From: Protopterus annectens
Lineage: Eukaryota > Chordata > Ceratodontiformes > Protopteridae
Reading direction: 5' to 3'
NCBI RefSeq assembly: GCF_019279795.1
Contig: NC_056731.1
Location: 861,654,986-861,718,985 of the forward strand
Length of the DNA stretch: 64,000 bases
Shown one piece after another: positions 46,030-57,321 of this stretch. Below the pieces are notes generated by a model. That model searched no databases, was not told the DNA's origin, and saw only the letters and a list, made by a program, of their open reading frames with translations. A program made the position numbers and the translations under genes. Each line of letters begins with the position of its first letter. The stretch's first letter is position 1.

Positions 46030-46480
46030 TGGTGTTTGGGAAGGAAGTGGGCTAGCTGGACTTAGCCACAAATAACAAAAATTAAGCAACAATTCAATTA
46101 AATACAGTTAACAAAGTGCAGTGCTGGCTTAAAATATGCTTATTTTTCAGTTTTCTTTTCAGTTGATGCTTTGGATTTCAGTGCAGATGCCATCCGGACC
46201 TCTGGCTAAAGTTGCCAAATGTTGTGTAGCTCCAGTAAACTGAGTGCAAACCTGTGCAAACACGAGGCTTACATAAAGGCAAATTTAAACAGTTTTAACA
46301 CAACTACCAATGGGAAAGCCCCAAACTGAGCTTTTCTCCAAAAGTCGCCAACTTAGATGGGTCCTGAGCTACACACTTCTGCCACAAGGGTGCAGAGAAG
46401 CACTCAATGTAAGATGGCTGGTTTAAGAGCACAGTGATTGTATATTAACTACCTTGCTAAAAGTCTAGGGTGGCCAAACC
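46030..46480 (-). promoter_or_regulatory. CR1-D 5' leader
   Basis: Shares blocks with the CR1-A leader: 'acacttctgccacaagggtgc', 'actaccaatgggaaagc' and 'gatggctggttt'. No tandem units are seen, unlike copy E. The promoter function is inferred from position. Confidence 0.5.
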
Positions 46481-47399
46481 TGCATAATCTTTTTGTTCTA
46501 ATCTTTTGTCAGTCAGTCAGAGAAAATTTAACAGCAGTATTTTAAAAATAGGCAAAATCTCCAGTACAGTTAAATTTAAAGTATGGTACCACTCAGCCTT
46601 CATGAAATTTTGCTGACAGTGCAGTAAAACATGGTGCTGCACTGCTCATTCCATTGACAGGAAAAGTTGCTCTCTGTCTTGATGCTCTGTTTCTATTTCA
46701 GTGAAGATGTGAATATGTTTTTATTTGCACATTTATTTGTACCATGAAAGGCCAAAAAGAACATTGCCTGCTGTCCTTAAGCTATTCAGTGTGATCACAA
46801 GTAGTTTTGTTTACTTTATTAGTGTATCTGTTTTACAAGTGAGGTTGACCATTAGAGCCCATTTTCAGTAATGACCTTGTTACACTAACACTGAAATAAA
46901 TTTGATAACATATCACCACTATTCAGCACTAGGAACATTTCAACAGCAATTGCATAAACAACTTAATGCTATTTGCAACACAGAGATGATACAACCATTA
47001 AGCATGTGCCATCACTGAGGAATCATAAGATACAGCTTCATGTTTACAGCTTTTTAATCCAGCACATTTGAGTCCCGCCTTCATAAACAGAAATACTGTG
47101 TGATCTCCTTTTCTTAACCATATACAATGTAGCAGTGGATTGTAGTTCAGTTAATAATGAGTTCTAGGGTCCAAACACTTGGATTGAGAAAGCTTTGGAA
47201 GAGCATACCAATGAATGAGATGGTACGCAAAGGCCTAGACCAGACTAGAGCAGTCTGGTTTACAGTTTAACCTGCAGGAAACTCTGCAAAGCATTACACT
47301 AGTCTAAGTTGATGAGCCTGAAAATGAGTGTGTATACAAGTATTAATCAGTGTGTTTTTATCATTTCAGCAGGACTTGTTCAACAGAGGGTATTAAAAA
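46481..47399. other. Unassigned sequence
   Basis: AT-rich, no recognised gene or element. Confidence 0.45.
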
Positions 47400-49760
47400 T
47401 TCTTTTAGCTACTGCTACCCTGACTTTTTACAAAATAGGCCTGTGATTCTCTTGCATAGAGTAAACAGAGTGTAAAGCTTGGCTGTAACTGTGGTAGTAT
47501 GAGAGGAAGATCAGGGTCTAACCAAATACTTAAATACTTGTAGGTGTCCATAGTTTCCAGATGTTTCCATCAGGGCCTGCAATGTTAAAAATGTTTTTTA
47601 CATCACTTAGTTTTTTGTGGGCTCTAAACAGCATTGACTTGGCTTTCAGAAAATTAACTTTCAAGGTCCAAATGACAAGTACATTGACAAACCTGTGCAG
47701 GCATTTTGGCAATTTTGGAAGTAATATCACTTTCATCAGTATGTGAAATCCATTGGGGATTAGGTTTCTGGCACAGAGAGTTTCATTCCTAATCAGCATC
47801 AGCATCTATGTTGAAGAAATATACATACATTCTAACAGATGTTGACAGTAAAAATAGTTGACATTTGCCTTGAAGAGTCTATTTTAATATGGTCAGTGAA
47901 CCAGTTTAATGTGATTAGTTTCAATACAGAGAAACCTATTTCTTTAACTAGTGTTTCATGTTGTACAACTGAGTTATAGGTTTTTGACAAATCCATAAAA
48001 GTCACTCAAGTCATCTCACCCTAGTCCTTGGGTCTGAAGATGGCCCCTTTTAGAGAAAGCAAGGCTATGAACATTTTTCAGGCAATGTTAGTGGTCACTA
48101 AGCAAATCATAAGCCTTCACGTGCTTTTTCATCTGTTAGGGAGCTACCTTCCCCAGAAACTTGTTGAGAAAAACCAGGAGAGAGAGGGGTTACATGATTC
48201 AGCACATTGTTATAGTCATTATTGTGAAGTGGTAGAATGCTGGCAGTCTTCCAAATCCCAGGAAAGATGCAAGTATTAGGAGAGTTATTTTTGATATACC
48301 TAACTAGAATGGGTATAATTATGTCACAGATATGAAATAATTAGGATAGAGGCCATCAGGCTTACCTTGGCCAAATTTTGAAATTTCACAAAGCCATGTA
48401 TTAACCTTAGAAATTGATAGTGGACTGAAAATGTGTTGAATAACAGATGTGTGTGCAGAATCCTTTGTCGCAAAGCCCACCATGGGCTAAAGTAATTTTT
48501 CAAAGTAATTTGCAGTCTGCTTTTTATTGGTTACCTGTTCCTCCCATCTCATATCTCTGTTGAAAGTGTTACTGTGTGTATTGTGTTACTGTCATGTTAA
48601 TCCCCCTCCAAGAACTCTTAAATTATCTAATAGTGTCACCTGCCTCTGTTTAAGAAGACCACTTAATCTGTATTAGCCAGTGTCTTACACTAATTTCTCT
48701 GCTGTCAGTATTATAATAAAATGGCGTGGTGATTGCTCTGTTTGAAATTTTTCAAGTGCCTTATGAATTGCAAATGTCTTTCTGACTTCAGGAATAATCC
48801 AAGTAGCCAGTGCCACTTTCATATGCTTGTCTTCTGTGGGTAGTAGCTATTTTGTTGTACTAGCGTTGTTTTACTGATACTGCAAGGTAGTTTTGCAGTG
48901 TTTTTATTTTCAGTAATACTGGACCATTATATGGGAAGACAAAGTTTCAAAGTTCATCCTTCTGTTGATGCTTTAGTGTTGTGTATTATAGTAACTTTTA
49001 CTTGGTCTGTTGGCCATTGTGGAGAAAACAATAGTTACACTGTAGTGGTGCTTCAGCAGTTATATGGTAGTGGTGACCAAGGATGGATGTTTCAGCAGTT
49101 ATATGGTTACATCTGCCATGGTGGTTTGTACTTGTCTAGTCCAGTAGTCAGTGATTCCCATTGTGAACATTTATTCTGTTTGGCTTCTTAGCCAATTGAG
49201 AAAAAGAAGTAACACTCAGTATCCAGACTATCCCTAGTTGTTGGGTCCTATTATAGATTGAATTCCCCTGTTAAAAAAAGAATTGTAATATTTCAAATAT
49301 GGTATGATTTCAGAAGTCACTGACATAGTTAAATTTGTAGTAGCAGTAGTAGTTATAGGTAGTTGATAGAGCAGGTCCTTAATGATTTTAAGATCTAACT
49401 ATTAAGACTTGCAGTCCATCCTTTTGGGGCTATGATCTTTATTCAGACAACGGAGGTGTTCTTTGGCTAAAAGTAAAACTTCCCCTCTGAGTTTTTTATT
49501 GGCTTTGATAGCAGTTAGTTCCACATAGACTAAACCCAGTGTAGAATATCATCGGTTTTGAGCCATGATTCAGTAGTACCCATGATGTCAGGATCGTTGA
49601 TAGAAATCCAGCATTTTAGATTATTGTACTTATTTCCATTGCAGTTGGTGTTCCTGGTTGAAATAAGAATGCCCTCTTTTGTAATGGGGATAGTATTTAC
49701 AAGCCCCTAAGGCTGGCATATCTTGGCCTGAAAGAAGCCAAATAAGTCTGGCTACTTTTA
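47400..49760 (-). mobile_element. Strongly degraded non-LTR retrotransposon (unclassified)
   Basis: Minus-strand translation in shifting frames gives DINDPDIMGTTESWL (about 49580-49630), an APE block like DIIGITETWL. Then comes VTFMDLSKTYNSV (about 47960-48005), the RT FIDLSKAFDSV motif, followed by LITLNWFTDHI. Near 47640 it reads LKAKSMLFRAHKKLSDVKNI, and near 47540 TYKYLSIWLDPDL. The order 5' to 3' (endonuclease, RT, YLGIWLD block) is correct for a LINE of the CR1/L2/Rex group. It is the most eroded LINE here; borders are approximate and no TSD was found. Confidence 0.65.
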
Positions 49761-49878
49761 ATGGTTTTAGAGTAAGAATACAGGCCAAAGATTGTATGCA
49801 GCCAAGACATAATGGGCTTACTGGTTATGATAAGCGTAGTGAATTTTTATTATACATTGTAACCCAAGAAAAATACAC

Positions 49879-52812
49879 ATCTGAACTGTTTTTTTTACCA
49901 AATACTGTTTGCACTTTAATGTATTCATTTTTTAAGTGTTTTTTCATCTAACTGTAAAAGGCTACACACTCAAGTGCAATAGCCTATTTTCCATGTTAAA
50001 AGTGTTTATTTGCTGTTTTTGACTTAACTTTTTGAAGAAAAAAAAAATCCTATCTCTATACTCGTTTTCCGCCTTTCTAGATCTAGTAAAAGTCCAATTT
50101 TCAGAGTTTGCTGAATTCTGGCTGTTTGTAAGTTCCTGTGTTGCCCAGACCTTTCTAAGATAGAGGGAAGCTTCTCTGTTCATCAGTGAGAGTGGTGAGC
50201 TTTGGAATAGCCTATCTGTAACTGGAGGAGTGGTTTCAACCCAGAAACTGTCGTTTTTTTGGCAGTTTTGGGCTATTTCTATCCCTTTCATCTTTCTGCT
50301 TAAAAACCCATGTTTGCACATTTTTTCTGCTTGTATTACCTCAGCAAGAGCATGCCTGGGTGTCATGCAGAGTTCTACAGCAGCAGAGAGCAAAAATTAG
50401 ACTTTGAGTGGATTAAGTACCTCTGTTTTGCTTTTTATTGCTTGATATTGCTAGCCGCTTTGTTCTGACCACTTTTTTATTAACTTTGCTACTTATCTGA
50501 ATTTTTTTTTTTTTTACCAAATACTGTTTACACTTTAAAGTATTTGTTTTTTAAGTATTTTTTCATCTGTTTAACTTTAAAAGGCTACACACTCAAGTGC
50601 ATTAGCCTATTTTCCATGTTAAAAGTATTTATTTGCTGTTTTTGACTTAACTTTTTGAAAAAAAAAACAAAAAAATCTTTTCCCTATACTTTGCTTCCCG
50701 TCTTCCTAGATCTAGTAAAGTCCGGTTTTCAGAATTTGCTGAATTCTTGGCTGTTTGTAAGTTCCTGTGTTGCCCAGACGTTTCTAAGATAGATGGAAGG
50801 TTCTCTGTTCATTAGTGAGAGTGGTGAGCTTTGGAACAGCCTATCTGTCGCTGGAGGAGTGGTTTCAACCCAGAAACTGTAGTTTTATTGGCCATTTTGG
50901 GCTATTTCTATCCCTTTCATTTTTCTGCTTAAAAACCTGTGTTTGCACGGTTTTAACACTTGTATTACCTCAGCAAGAGCCTGCCTGGGTATCCTGCAGA
51001 GTTCTACAGCAGCAGAGACCAAAAAGGATACATTGACTGGATTAAGTACCTCTGTTTTGCTTTTTATTGCTTGATATTGCTAGCTGCTTTGTTCCAACTG
51101 CTTTTTTATTAACTTTGCTACTTATCCAAACTGTTTCTTTTTTTACCAAATACTGTTTGCACTTTAAAGTATTCATTTTTTAAGTGTTCTTTCATCTGTT
51201 TAACTGTAAAAGGCTACACACTTAAGTGCAATAGCCTATTTTCCATGTTAAAAGTGTTTATTTGCTGTTTTTGACTTAACTTTTTGAAAAAAAAAAAATC
51301 CTATCCTTATACTTGTTTCCTTCCTTTCTAGATCTAGTCAAAGTCCGGTTTTCAGAGTGTGCTGAATTCTGGGCTGTTTGTAAGTTCCTGTGTTGCCCAG
51401 ACCTTTCTAAGATAGAGGGAAGCTTTTCTGTTCACCAGTGAGAGTGGTGAGCTTTGGAACAGCCTATCTGTCACTGGAGGAGTGGTTTCAACCCAGAAAC
51501 TGTAGTTGTATTGGCCATTTTGGGCTATTTCTATCCCTTTCATCTTTCTGCTTAAAAACCCATGTTTGCACAGTTTCTGCGCTTGTATTACCTCAGCAAG
51601 AGCCTGCCTGGGTGTCCTGCAGAGTTCTACAATAGCAGAGAGGAAAAAGGAGACTTTGAGTGGATTAAGTACCTCTGTTTTGTTTTTTATTGCTTGATAT
51701 TGCCAGCCGCTTTGTTCTGACTACTTTTTTATTAACCTTGCTACTTATCTGAACTGTTTTTTTTACCAAATACTGTTTGCACTCTAAAATATTCATTTTT
51801 AAGAGTTTTTCATCTGTTTAAGTGTAAAAGGCTACACACTCAAGTGCAATAGCCTATTTTCCATGTTAAAGGTGTTTATTTGCTGTTTTTGACTTAACTT
51901 TTTGAAACAAAAAACAAAAAAATCATATCCCTATACTCGTTTCCCACCTTTCTAGATCTAGTAAAAGTCTGGTTTCCAGAGTTTGCGGAATTCTGGGCTG
52001 TATGTAAGTTCCTGTGTTGCCCAGACCTTTCTATGATAGAGTGAAGCTCCTCTGCTCATCAGTGAGAGTGGTGAGCTTTGGAGCAGCCTATCTGTCGCTG
52101 GAGGAGTGGTTTCAACCCAGAAACTGTAGTTTTATTGGCCGTTTTGGGCTATTTCTATCCCTATAATCTTTCTGCTTAAAAACCCATGTGTGCACGTTTT
52201 TTGCACTTGTATTACCTCAGCAAGAGTCTGCATGGGTGTCCTGCAGAGTTCTGCAGCAGCAGAGAGCAAAAAGGAGACTTTGAGTGGATTAAGTACCTCT
52301 GTTTTGCTTTTTATTGCTTGCCCCTTTGTTCCAACCGCTTTTTTATTAACTTTGCTACTTATCTGAACTGTTTTTTTACCAAATACTCTTTGCACTTTAA
52401 AGTATTCATTTTAAGTGTTTTTTTCATCTGTTTAACTGTAAAAGGCTACACACTCAAGTGTGATAGCCTATTTTCCATGTTAAACATGTTTATTTGCTGT
52501 TTTTGACTTTACTTTTTGAAAAAAAAAAACCCAAAAATCCTATCCCTAAACTCATTTCCCACCTTTCCAGATCTAGTGAAGTCTGGTTTTCAGAGTTTGC
52601 TGAATTCTGGGCTGTTTGTAAGCTACTGTGTTGTCCAGACCTTTCTAAGATAGAGAGAAGCTTCTCTGTTCATCAGTGAGGAGTGGTGAGCCTTGGAGCA
52701 GCCTGTCTGTCACTGGAGGAGTGGTTTCAACCCAGAAAATATAGTTTTATTGGCCGTTTTGGGCTATTTCTATCCCTTTCATCTTTCTGCTTAAAAACCT
52801 GTGTTTGTGCGG
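49879..52812 (+). repeat. Tandem array of about 620-bp units upstream of CR1-E
   Basis: Each unit starts near 'ctgaactgtttttttacca'. The anchor ACCAAATACT occurs at 49897, 50516, 51145, 51765 and 52378, giving spacings of 619, 629, 620 and 613. Every unit has 'aaaaggctacacactcaagtg', 'agcctattttccatgtta', 'ctttctagatctagt', 'cccagacctttctaagatag', 'ctggaggagtggtttcaac' and 'attacctcagcaagag'. The fifth unit is partial and stops at 52812. The first begins abruptly within its end motif. Units differ by scattered substitutions and short indels. Short ORFs in the units are not conserved across copies and are unlikely to be genes. Confidence 0.95.
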
Positions 52813-53129
52813 TTTTGCGCATCGCACAGCGCCGCTTAGCTAGTATTAAACTATTCCCGGCACCAAAAAATCTCCTCTTCAGTTTTTCCCTTGGAACTAG
52901 CCAGATTCTTAGTTTTAGTTTTGGCATTTGAATTTGCTTCCTCGTGCTCAGCACTGGTTCAGAACTTGTTGTAAGCACTATATAAGGTCCAAACTACTAC
53001 AGTACTTAACCTTCCTCATTACCTAGAGGAAAACAGTTTTTGTACTTATCTTCCTCATTTGATAAGAGGAAAACAGCTCTTTTACTTACTTTCCTCACTT
53101 GTCTGGAGGTAAATATTGTCTATTCAGGC
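52813..53129 (+). promoter_or_regulatory. CR1-E non-repeated leader with short tandem repeats
   Basis: Links the tandem array to ORF1. From about 52999 to 53115, three imperfect units of about 40 bases each carry 'actta.cttcctcatt' and 'aggaaaacag.tttt'. A TATA-like 'ctatataagg' sits at 52979-52988. Promoter function is inferred. Confidence 0.5.
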
Positions 53130-54098
53130 ATGTCCAAGGGACAGCTCCCGGTGTTCTCTCCTGTCTACCTGATGAAACTTGACATCTTGGGGCAATGTAG
53201 CAATTGCCTCATGTACACCGACAACCCTCTCCTCCTACCACCCAGCACTACAATGTGTGAGAAATGCATTTATCTAGCCAAACTGGAGGCAAACCTCTCT
53301 CAACCCAAGGCTAAACTTGTCAGTCAGGAGAAGAAGGCAAACACCCACTCCACACCACACACACCACATAGTCCCAGTACATCTACACCACCAAAACCCA
53401 CACATAGATATACAAAATTATTCTCGCAGGCTCTCAGTAAGAATCCACCCAAACAACAGAGACTTTCAAAGCAGAAACGCAAACATCCTCCAGCCCTCAC
53501 CACAACCCAAAAGACACATAGCACACAGACTCACTGTACCACTCAGCCACTGCCCATAAGGCAAAACTACGTGCCAAACACATTGGTCATAGGTGACTCT
53601 GTAGTCAGGCACACTGATGTTCCACTCACCAGAATAGATAAGAAGAAGGTTACTGTTAGCTGCCTGTCAGGCGCCAGGATCCGCCACATAACCCACTCAC
53701 TCAGGTCACTCCACAACAAGTACAAATATGACTCAGTCATTGTCCATGTTGGTGTGAATGACCTGAGACATACCTCCCTGGATTACATGAAAAGAGACAT
53801 GGAGGAGCTCTCTGATCTTGTAATCCAGGCAGGTATGACCCTAGCCCTGAGTAGCATCCTACCTTCACCTAGAATTATACCGCAATACAAGGACAAAATG
53901 ATTGACTTCAACAGTTGGCTAAACTACTGGTGTCAGTCAAAGGGGATCCAGTATTTGTCTGCCTTGGACGACATGGTTGACAGGCCATGATGCTTTGCCA
54001 GAGATGGCGTGCACTTGTCGCCCCTGGGATTCTGGATACTGGCTAAGGCTCTTGCCTCCCCTATAGTGCCTTTTTTAGGCAAAGCTCAAAAAACAAAA
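53130..54098 (+). pseudogene. CR1-E ORF1: Cys-rich motif plus GDSL/SGNH esterase (one stop)
   Basis: The ATG at 53130 (MSKGQLPVFSPVYLMKL) is preferred over the longer frame from 53040, because copies C' and D start at the homologous Met. Residues about 24-52 hold CSNCLMYTDNPLLL and MCEKCIYL, a C-x2-C...C-x2-C motif. A Thr/Pro/His-rich linker follows. The esterase starts NTLVIGDSVVRHTDVP (Ser nucleophile in GDS), then VSCLSGARIRHITHSL and VIVHVGVNDLRHT (GxND). TGA at 53988-53990 stops it after 286 residues, just before ARDGVHLSPLGFW, which holds the catalytic Asp and His. Copy A has CGC at that codon, so the stop looks like a recent CpG change. Known CR1 ORF1 proteins share this design. Confidence 0.9.
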
Positions 54099-54139
54099 CC
54101 ACCACCGTAACTGATACAGGCAAGCAAAAACCGAGGGTA

Positions 54140-55237
54140 ATGGTACTCAACCCTAGAAGTCTAAACCTCAAAATGCACTCACTTGAGGCACTCCTTAAAA
54201 TGGAGAATATCGATATCTGTGCAGTGACTGAAACCTGGTTCAAGGCTCCAGCGAGCACCCCTGCATTACCAGGATATAACTCATACCATACCTTTTGGCC
54301 ATCAAGCCAGGACCAGAACACCAAGGGTGGGGGTGTGTCCATATTCATTAAGGACAACCACACCTCCAGGCTAGTTGCCCAACATAATTCATCCGAAATT
54401 ATACAAGTGCAACTAACTCTGTGCAAGACTACAATCCATATTGTAGCTTGCTACAGATCCCCCACCATGCCCCAGGATTCCCACTCCTCTTTTCTTGACA
54501 TAATAGAGAATATCAGGGTCCAGCCAAACACCATAATATTGGGAGATTTCAACTATCCCACTATCAACTGGGAAAACTACTCTTTTGCTAACCCCTTTCC
54601 TCACCGTTTCCTAGAATTCGTGAACTCCAATGCCCTGGATCAACTTGTCCACACCCCTACCAGGGGCAAAAATATCCTTGACCTAGTACTTACCAACATG
54701 AGTGACAGGTGCTCCACACCTGAAGTCAGCTCCTCGTTGGTCAGATCCGACTATAAACTAATCACCCTAGATATCTACATCCTGCCCCCACCTCCCACTA
54801 AGGAAACCACTGTAAAAACCTTCTCCAAAGCCAACTTTGTGCTAGTTAAGACAGACGTGGCCAATTTCACAACACCCATGCAGATGAACAATACAGTTAC
54901 CACTGCCCAATCTTATACAAACGCACTCTATAAGCACCTACACAGGTGCATGGATCATGTCATCCCTAAAAGAACCAAGACACAGACCTCTAAAAAAAGG
55001 AAACCAATCTGGTGGTCCTCTGCTATTAACAAATTCTACAACAGATGGAAGAAACTGTTGCAAAAGAGAATAAAATCCCACGAGTGGAGGTGCTCCCTGG
55101 TCAGCCTCAGCAAGAAACTGAGATCTCTCATAAAATCCTCCAAAGCGAACTATGAAAATAAGATTGCCACTGACTCTAGGGACAACCACAAAGCATTTTA
55201 CAGCTGTGTCAAGAATCTCAATGGCAACACCCAGATG
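54140..55237 (+). pseudogene. CR1-E ORF2, AP endonuclease and linker (interrupted by DIRS-2)
   Basis: Open from 54140 through the DIRS junction. MVLNPRSLNLKMHSLEALLK, IDICAVTETWFKAPASTPAL, GGGVSIFIKDNHTSRLVAQH, VACYRSPTMPQDSHSSFLDI, NTIILGDFNYPTINWENYSF, FVNSNALDQLVHTPTRGKNI, LDLVLTNMSDRCS, and SLVRSDYKLITLDI are the APE blocks. Catalytic Glu (ETW) and GDFN are kept; the final SDH reads SDY, so the last catalytic His is lost. The linker (KPIWWSSAINKFYNRWKKLL, SLIKSSKANYENKIATDSRD) runs to NGNTQM at 55237. Beyond it the frame continues into DIRS DNA by chance, so residues after about 366 are not CR1. Confidence 0.92.
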
Positions 55238-55246
55238 GTCATCGTG

Positions 55247-55416
55247 CATACAGCTGCAGTCATCACAGTTGGGTTATCCTGCCGTCAGGCGGGTCCTCGG
55301 TCGGCCGAATTCCAAAGTCTAGGTCCGGCGTCGGTTGTCATCGCTTCTTCCCTGACGTCAGTGTGGCAGGGGTATAAAAGAGGCAGCCGACACCATTTTC
55401 TTCAGTCTTTCTTGCC
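55247..55416 (+). repeat. DIRS-2 left inverted terminal repeat
   Basis: From 'catacagctgcagtcatcac' to 'cagtctttcttgcc', complementary to 60575-60744 over about 170 bases with few mismatches. Contains TGACGTCA at 55353-55360 and GTATAAAAG at 55372-55380. Confidence 0.95.
55353..55380 (+). promoter_or_regulatory. CRE-like site and TATA box in the DIRS-2 left repeat
   Basis: TGACGTCA is the palindromic CRE/ATF consensus; GTATAAAAG follows 12 bases later. The gag ATG is 169 bases downstream of the TATA box. As the repeat is inverted, the same pair also points inward from the right end. Confidence 0.6.
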
Positions 55417-55548
55417 GCGCGGTGCCCGAAGCAGAAGCAGTTCGCAAGTGCCGGTCGGCCAGCTCCTCAGATTTACGAATAGTATTTCAGCCGAAGTCTT
55501 CTTTAAAGCTAAGTACCCCGTTGGGAAAACTTTTCTTGCCTCAGACCG

Positions 55549-57321
55549 ATGTCAGACAAAGTTAATAATTGCATTTCTTGTGGGAAGCAAATACCGCATA
55601 AGGATTTTCACTCTTTCTGTATACCTTGCTTAGGACCAGACCACAACGTCTCGGCCTGCCGTTTTTGTGCTAGGTTTAACAAGCGCACTATTAAGCGCCG
55701 GGCGGAGTTCGCCCTTCATTATTTTGGCAAAAAATTTAATTATATCATGTCGTCGGATACACCGACGCCAGTTTTAGGTAAAAGACGCAAAGATAAGGAC
55801 CGACATCCGAGGCCTGCACCGAGTACTGAGACCACGCTTAGGCCGACTACCGGTTCTCAGTGAGGCGCCTACGCAGCCCCTGACTACCGATGAAACTATT
55901 TTACCGGTGACTTCAGTACCCGAGGTCGCAGGTTCCTCGGTCCCCATTCCCACTGCAGATACCAACGCCACTCTTGGCGGGGAAACCGAAAATTTAGCGA
56001 GGCCTGCCATTTCTGAAGGCGTCTTCAGGCCTACCACCTTCTCTATTAAATCCTTCACTAAATCTAAAGCTGCAATGAAAACTAAAAAACAGGGTCCTCA
56101 GACCTCCTCTCAAGGGCCCACGCCTAAAAAACAGATGCTTAAAATGGCTGAGGATTTGATAACTCTCATCAGGGGTTCTCAACCCCCCTCAGACAAAAGA
56201 CCCAGGTTGGAGGAAGACTACCCTTCTTCAGACCAGGCTTCTATTACCTCAGACCATTCTGAGGACCAGGATTACGCCTATTCTCCTTTTGAAGACTCTG
56301 ATGCTGAGGAGTCTATTCCCTCTGTCTCCCCCCTGAGGACTACTCTTTTGGGGAAACCCTGCATACATTGAGAGAGCACTTCCACTGGGAAGGCCAAGAT
56401 TACTCAGATTCCAAGAAAAGGCTCAGGGAATTTCTACTGCTCCCCCAGCATAGGCCTCTGGCTATCCCTCCTGTTTTAGATATTTTGGATGATGTGTACG
56501 CAGAAGCCAGTCTTAATCCAGACTCTTTACCTCCAGCTCCTGTTAAACCAGACAGATATTACCGGGCTCCTGATTCTCACCAGTTCCTTTATAAAAGCCA
56601 TACTGCTGACCCAGAAACAATTTCACAGGGTCCCAAGGGGATTAAGGCCTCTACTGCTAAAAACCCTTTACCTTCACAGAGAGATTCCAGAACATTAGAA
56701 AGGTGGGGGAAAAAGGTGTATACATCAGCCACTTTAACCATGAGGGCATTAAACTGTCAATTTCATATGTTAAAGTACCAACAGTTCTTGTCATCTCAGC
56801 TGAAAAGCAAAATGACACAAACAGATCAACCAGATTTGAAAGAGTTGCAGGATTTTTTGCATGGAGCAGAACAAGTGGGGAAACATACGTTGCAGTGTGG
56901 TTTTGATGCTTTAGAGGCCTCATGTAGAGCTGCTGTCACGGGGTCTGTCATACGTAGACATGCTTGGCTCAAAGAGCAAACCTTACCAGATCATGTCAAA
57001 GCAAAGTTATTCGATGCACCACTTCAAAAAGATGTATTGTTCGGTGTTAAAGCTGAGGAGGTACTAAAGAAAATGGAGGAAAAAGCGAAATCTATGCAAA
57101 CAGTTAAAGATTTCTTGCAGGTGCAACCTCCACGCTTCAGCAGAAACTGGCCTTCAAAAAATTGGTCCTTTCCAGCCATGGACAGACCCCAAAGGGGCAG
57201 ATACAGATGCCCAAGGGGTAGAGGACAACCTCAAGGATCTTGCAGAGCTAGACAGTGGCAAGCACCAACCCCAAGAGGTGGAGAAGATAGACCACAGTCA
57301 TTTAGAAAACAGACACAATGA
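55549..57321 (+). pseudogene. DIRS-2 gag-like ORF (broken)
   Basis: MSDKVNNCISCGKQIPHKDF starts the protein at 55549, with C-x2-C, C-x2-CLG-x2-H and C-x2-C as in DIRS-1. The first frame stops at 55861. The Ser/Thr/Pro-rich middle continues in another frame (55907-56371), then returns to the first frame from about 56368 (MREHFHWEGQDYSDSKKRLR, LLLPQHRPLAIPPVLDILDD) to 57321. Conserved C-terminal blocks: HTLQCGFDALEASCRAAVTG and GVKAEEVLKKMEEKAKSMQT. The C-terminus is Arg/Gly/Gln-rich (RPQRGRYRCPRGRGQPQGSC), suiting nucleic-acid binding. It overlaps the next frame by 44 bases. Confidence 0.88.

Larger units (their letters stand above)
42600..46480 (-). mobile_element. CR1-type LINE, copy D (with internal deletion)
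   Basis: Minus strand: leader (46030-46480), ORF1 (45300-46005), APE (44430-45042), linker and RT (43080-44420), C-terminus (42726-43050), 3' UTR. Within RT, FTNDCKLA is joined directly to LSLYSYRLLRGD, so roughly 450-500 bases present in copies B, C and E are deleted at about 43065. Confidence 0.87.

Noticed and set aside
49962..50393. 143-codon minus-strand frame in the tandem array
   Set aside because: Other units break the same frame; no known domain.
50815..51036. Recurring short protein in the tandem units (FGTAYLSLEEWFQPRN)
   Set aside because: The frame opens in some units but length and ends vary. The reverse strand is also open in places. Similarity follows simply from tandem repetition, with no sign of coding selection.
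49879..52812. CRISPR-like array
   Set aside because: The units are about 620 bp contiguous tandem copies with no short repeat-spacer pattern, in a eukaryotic transposon context.
56657..56923. Minus-strand and alternative frames over DIRS gag and pol
   Set aside because: Shadows of the plus-strand DIRS frames, which carry the conserved motifs.
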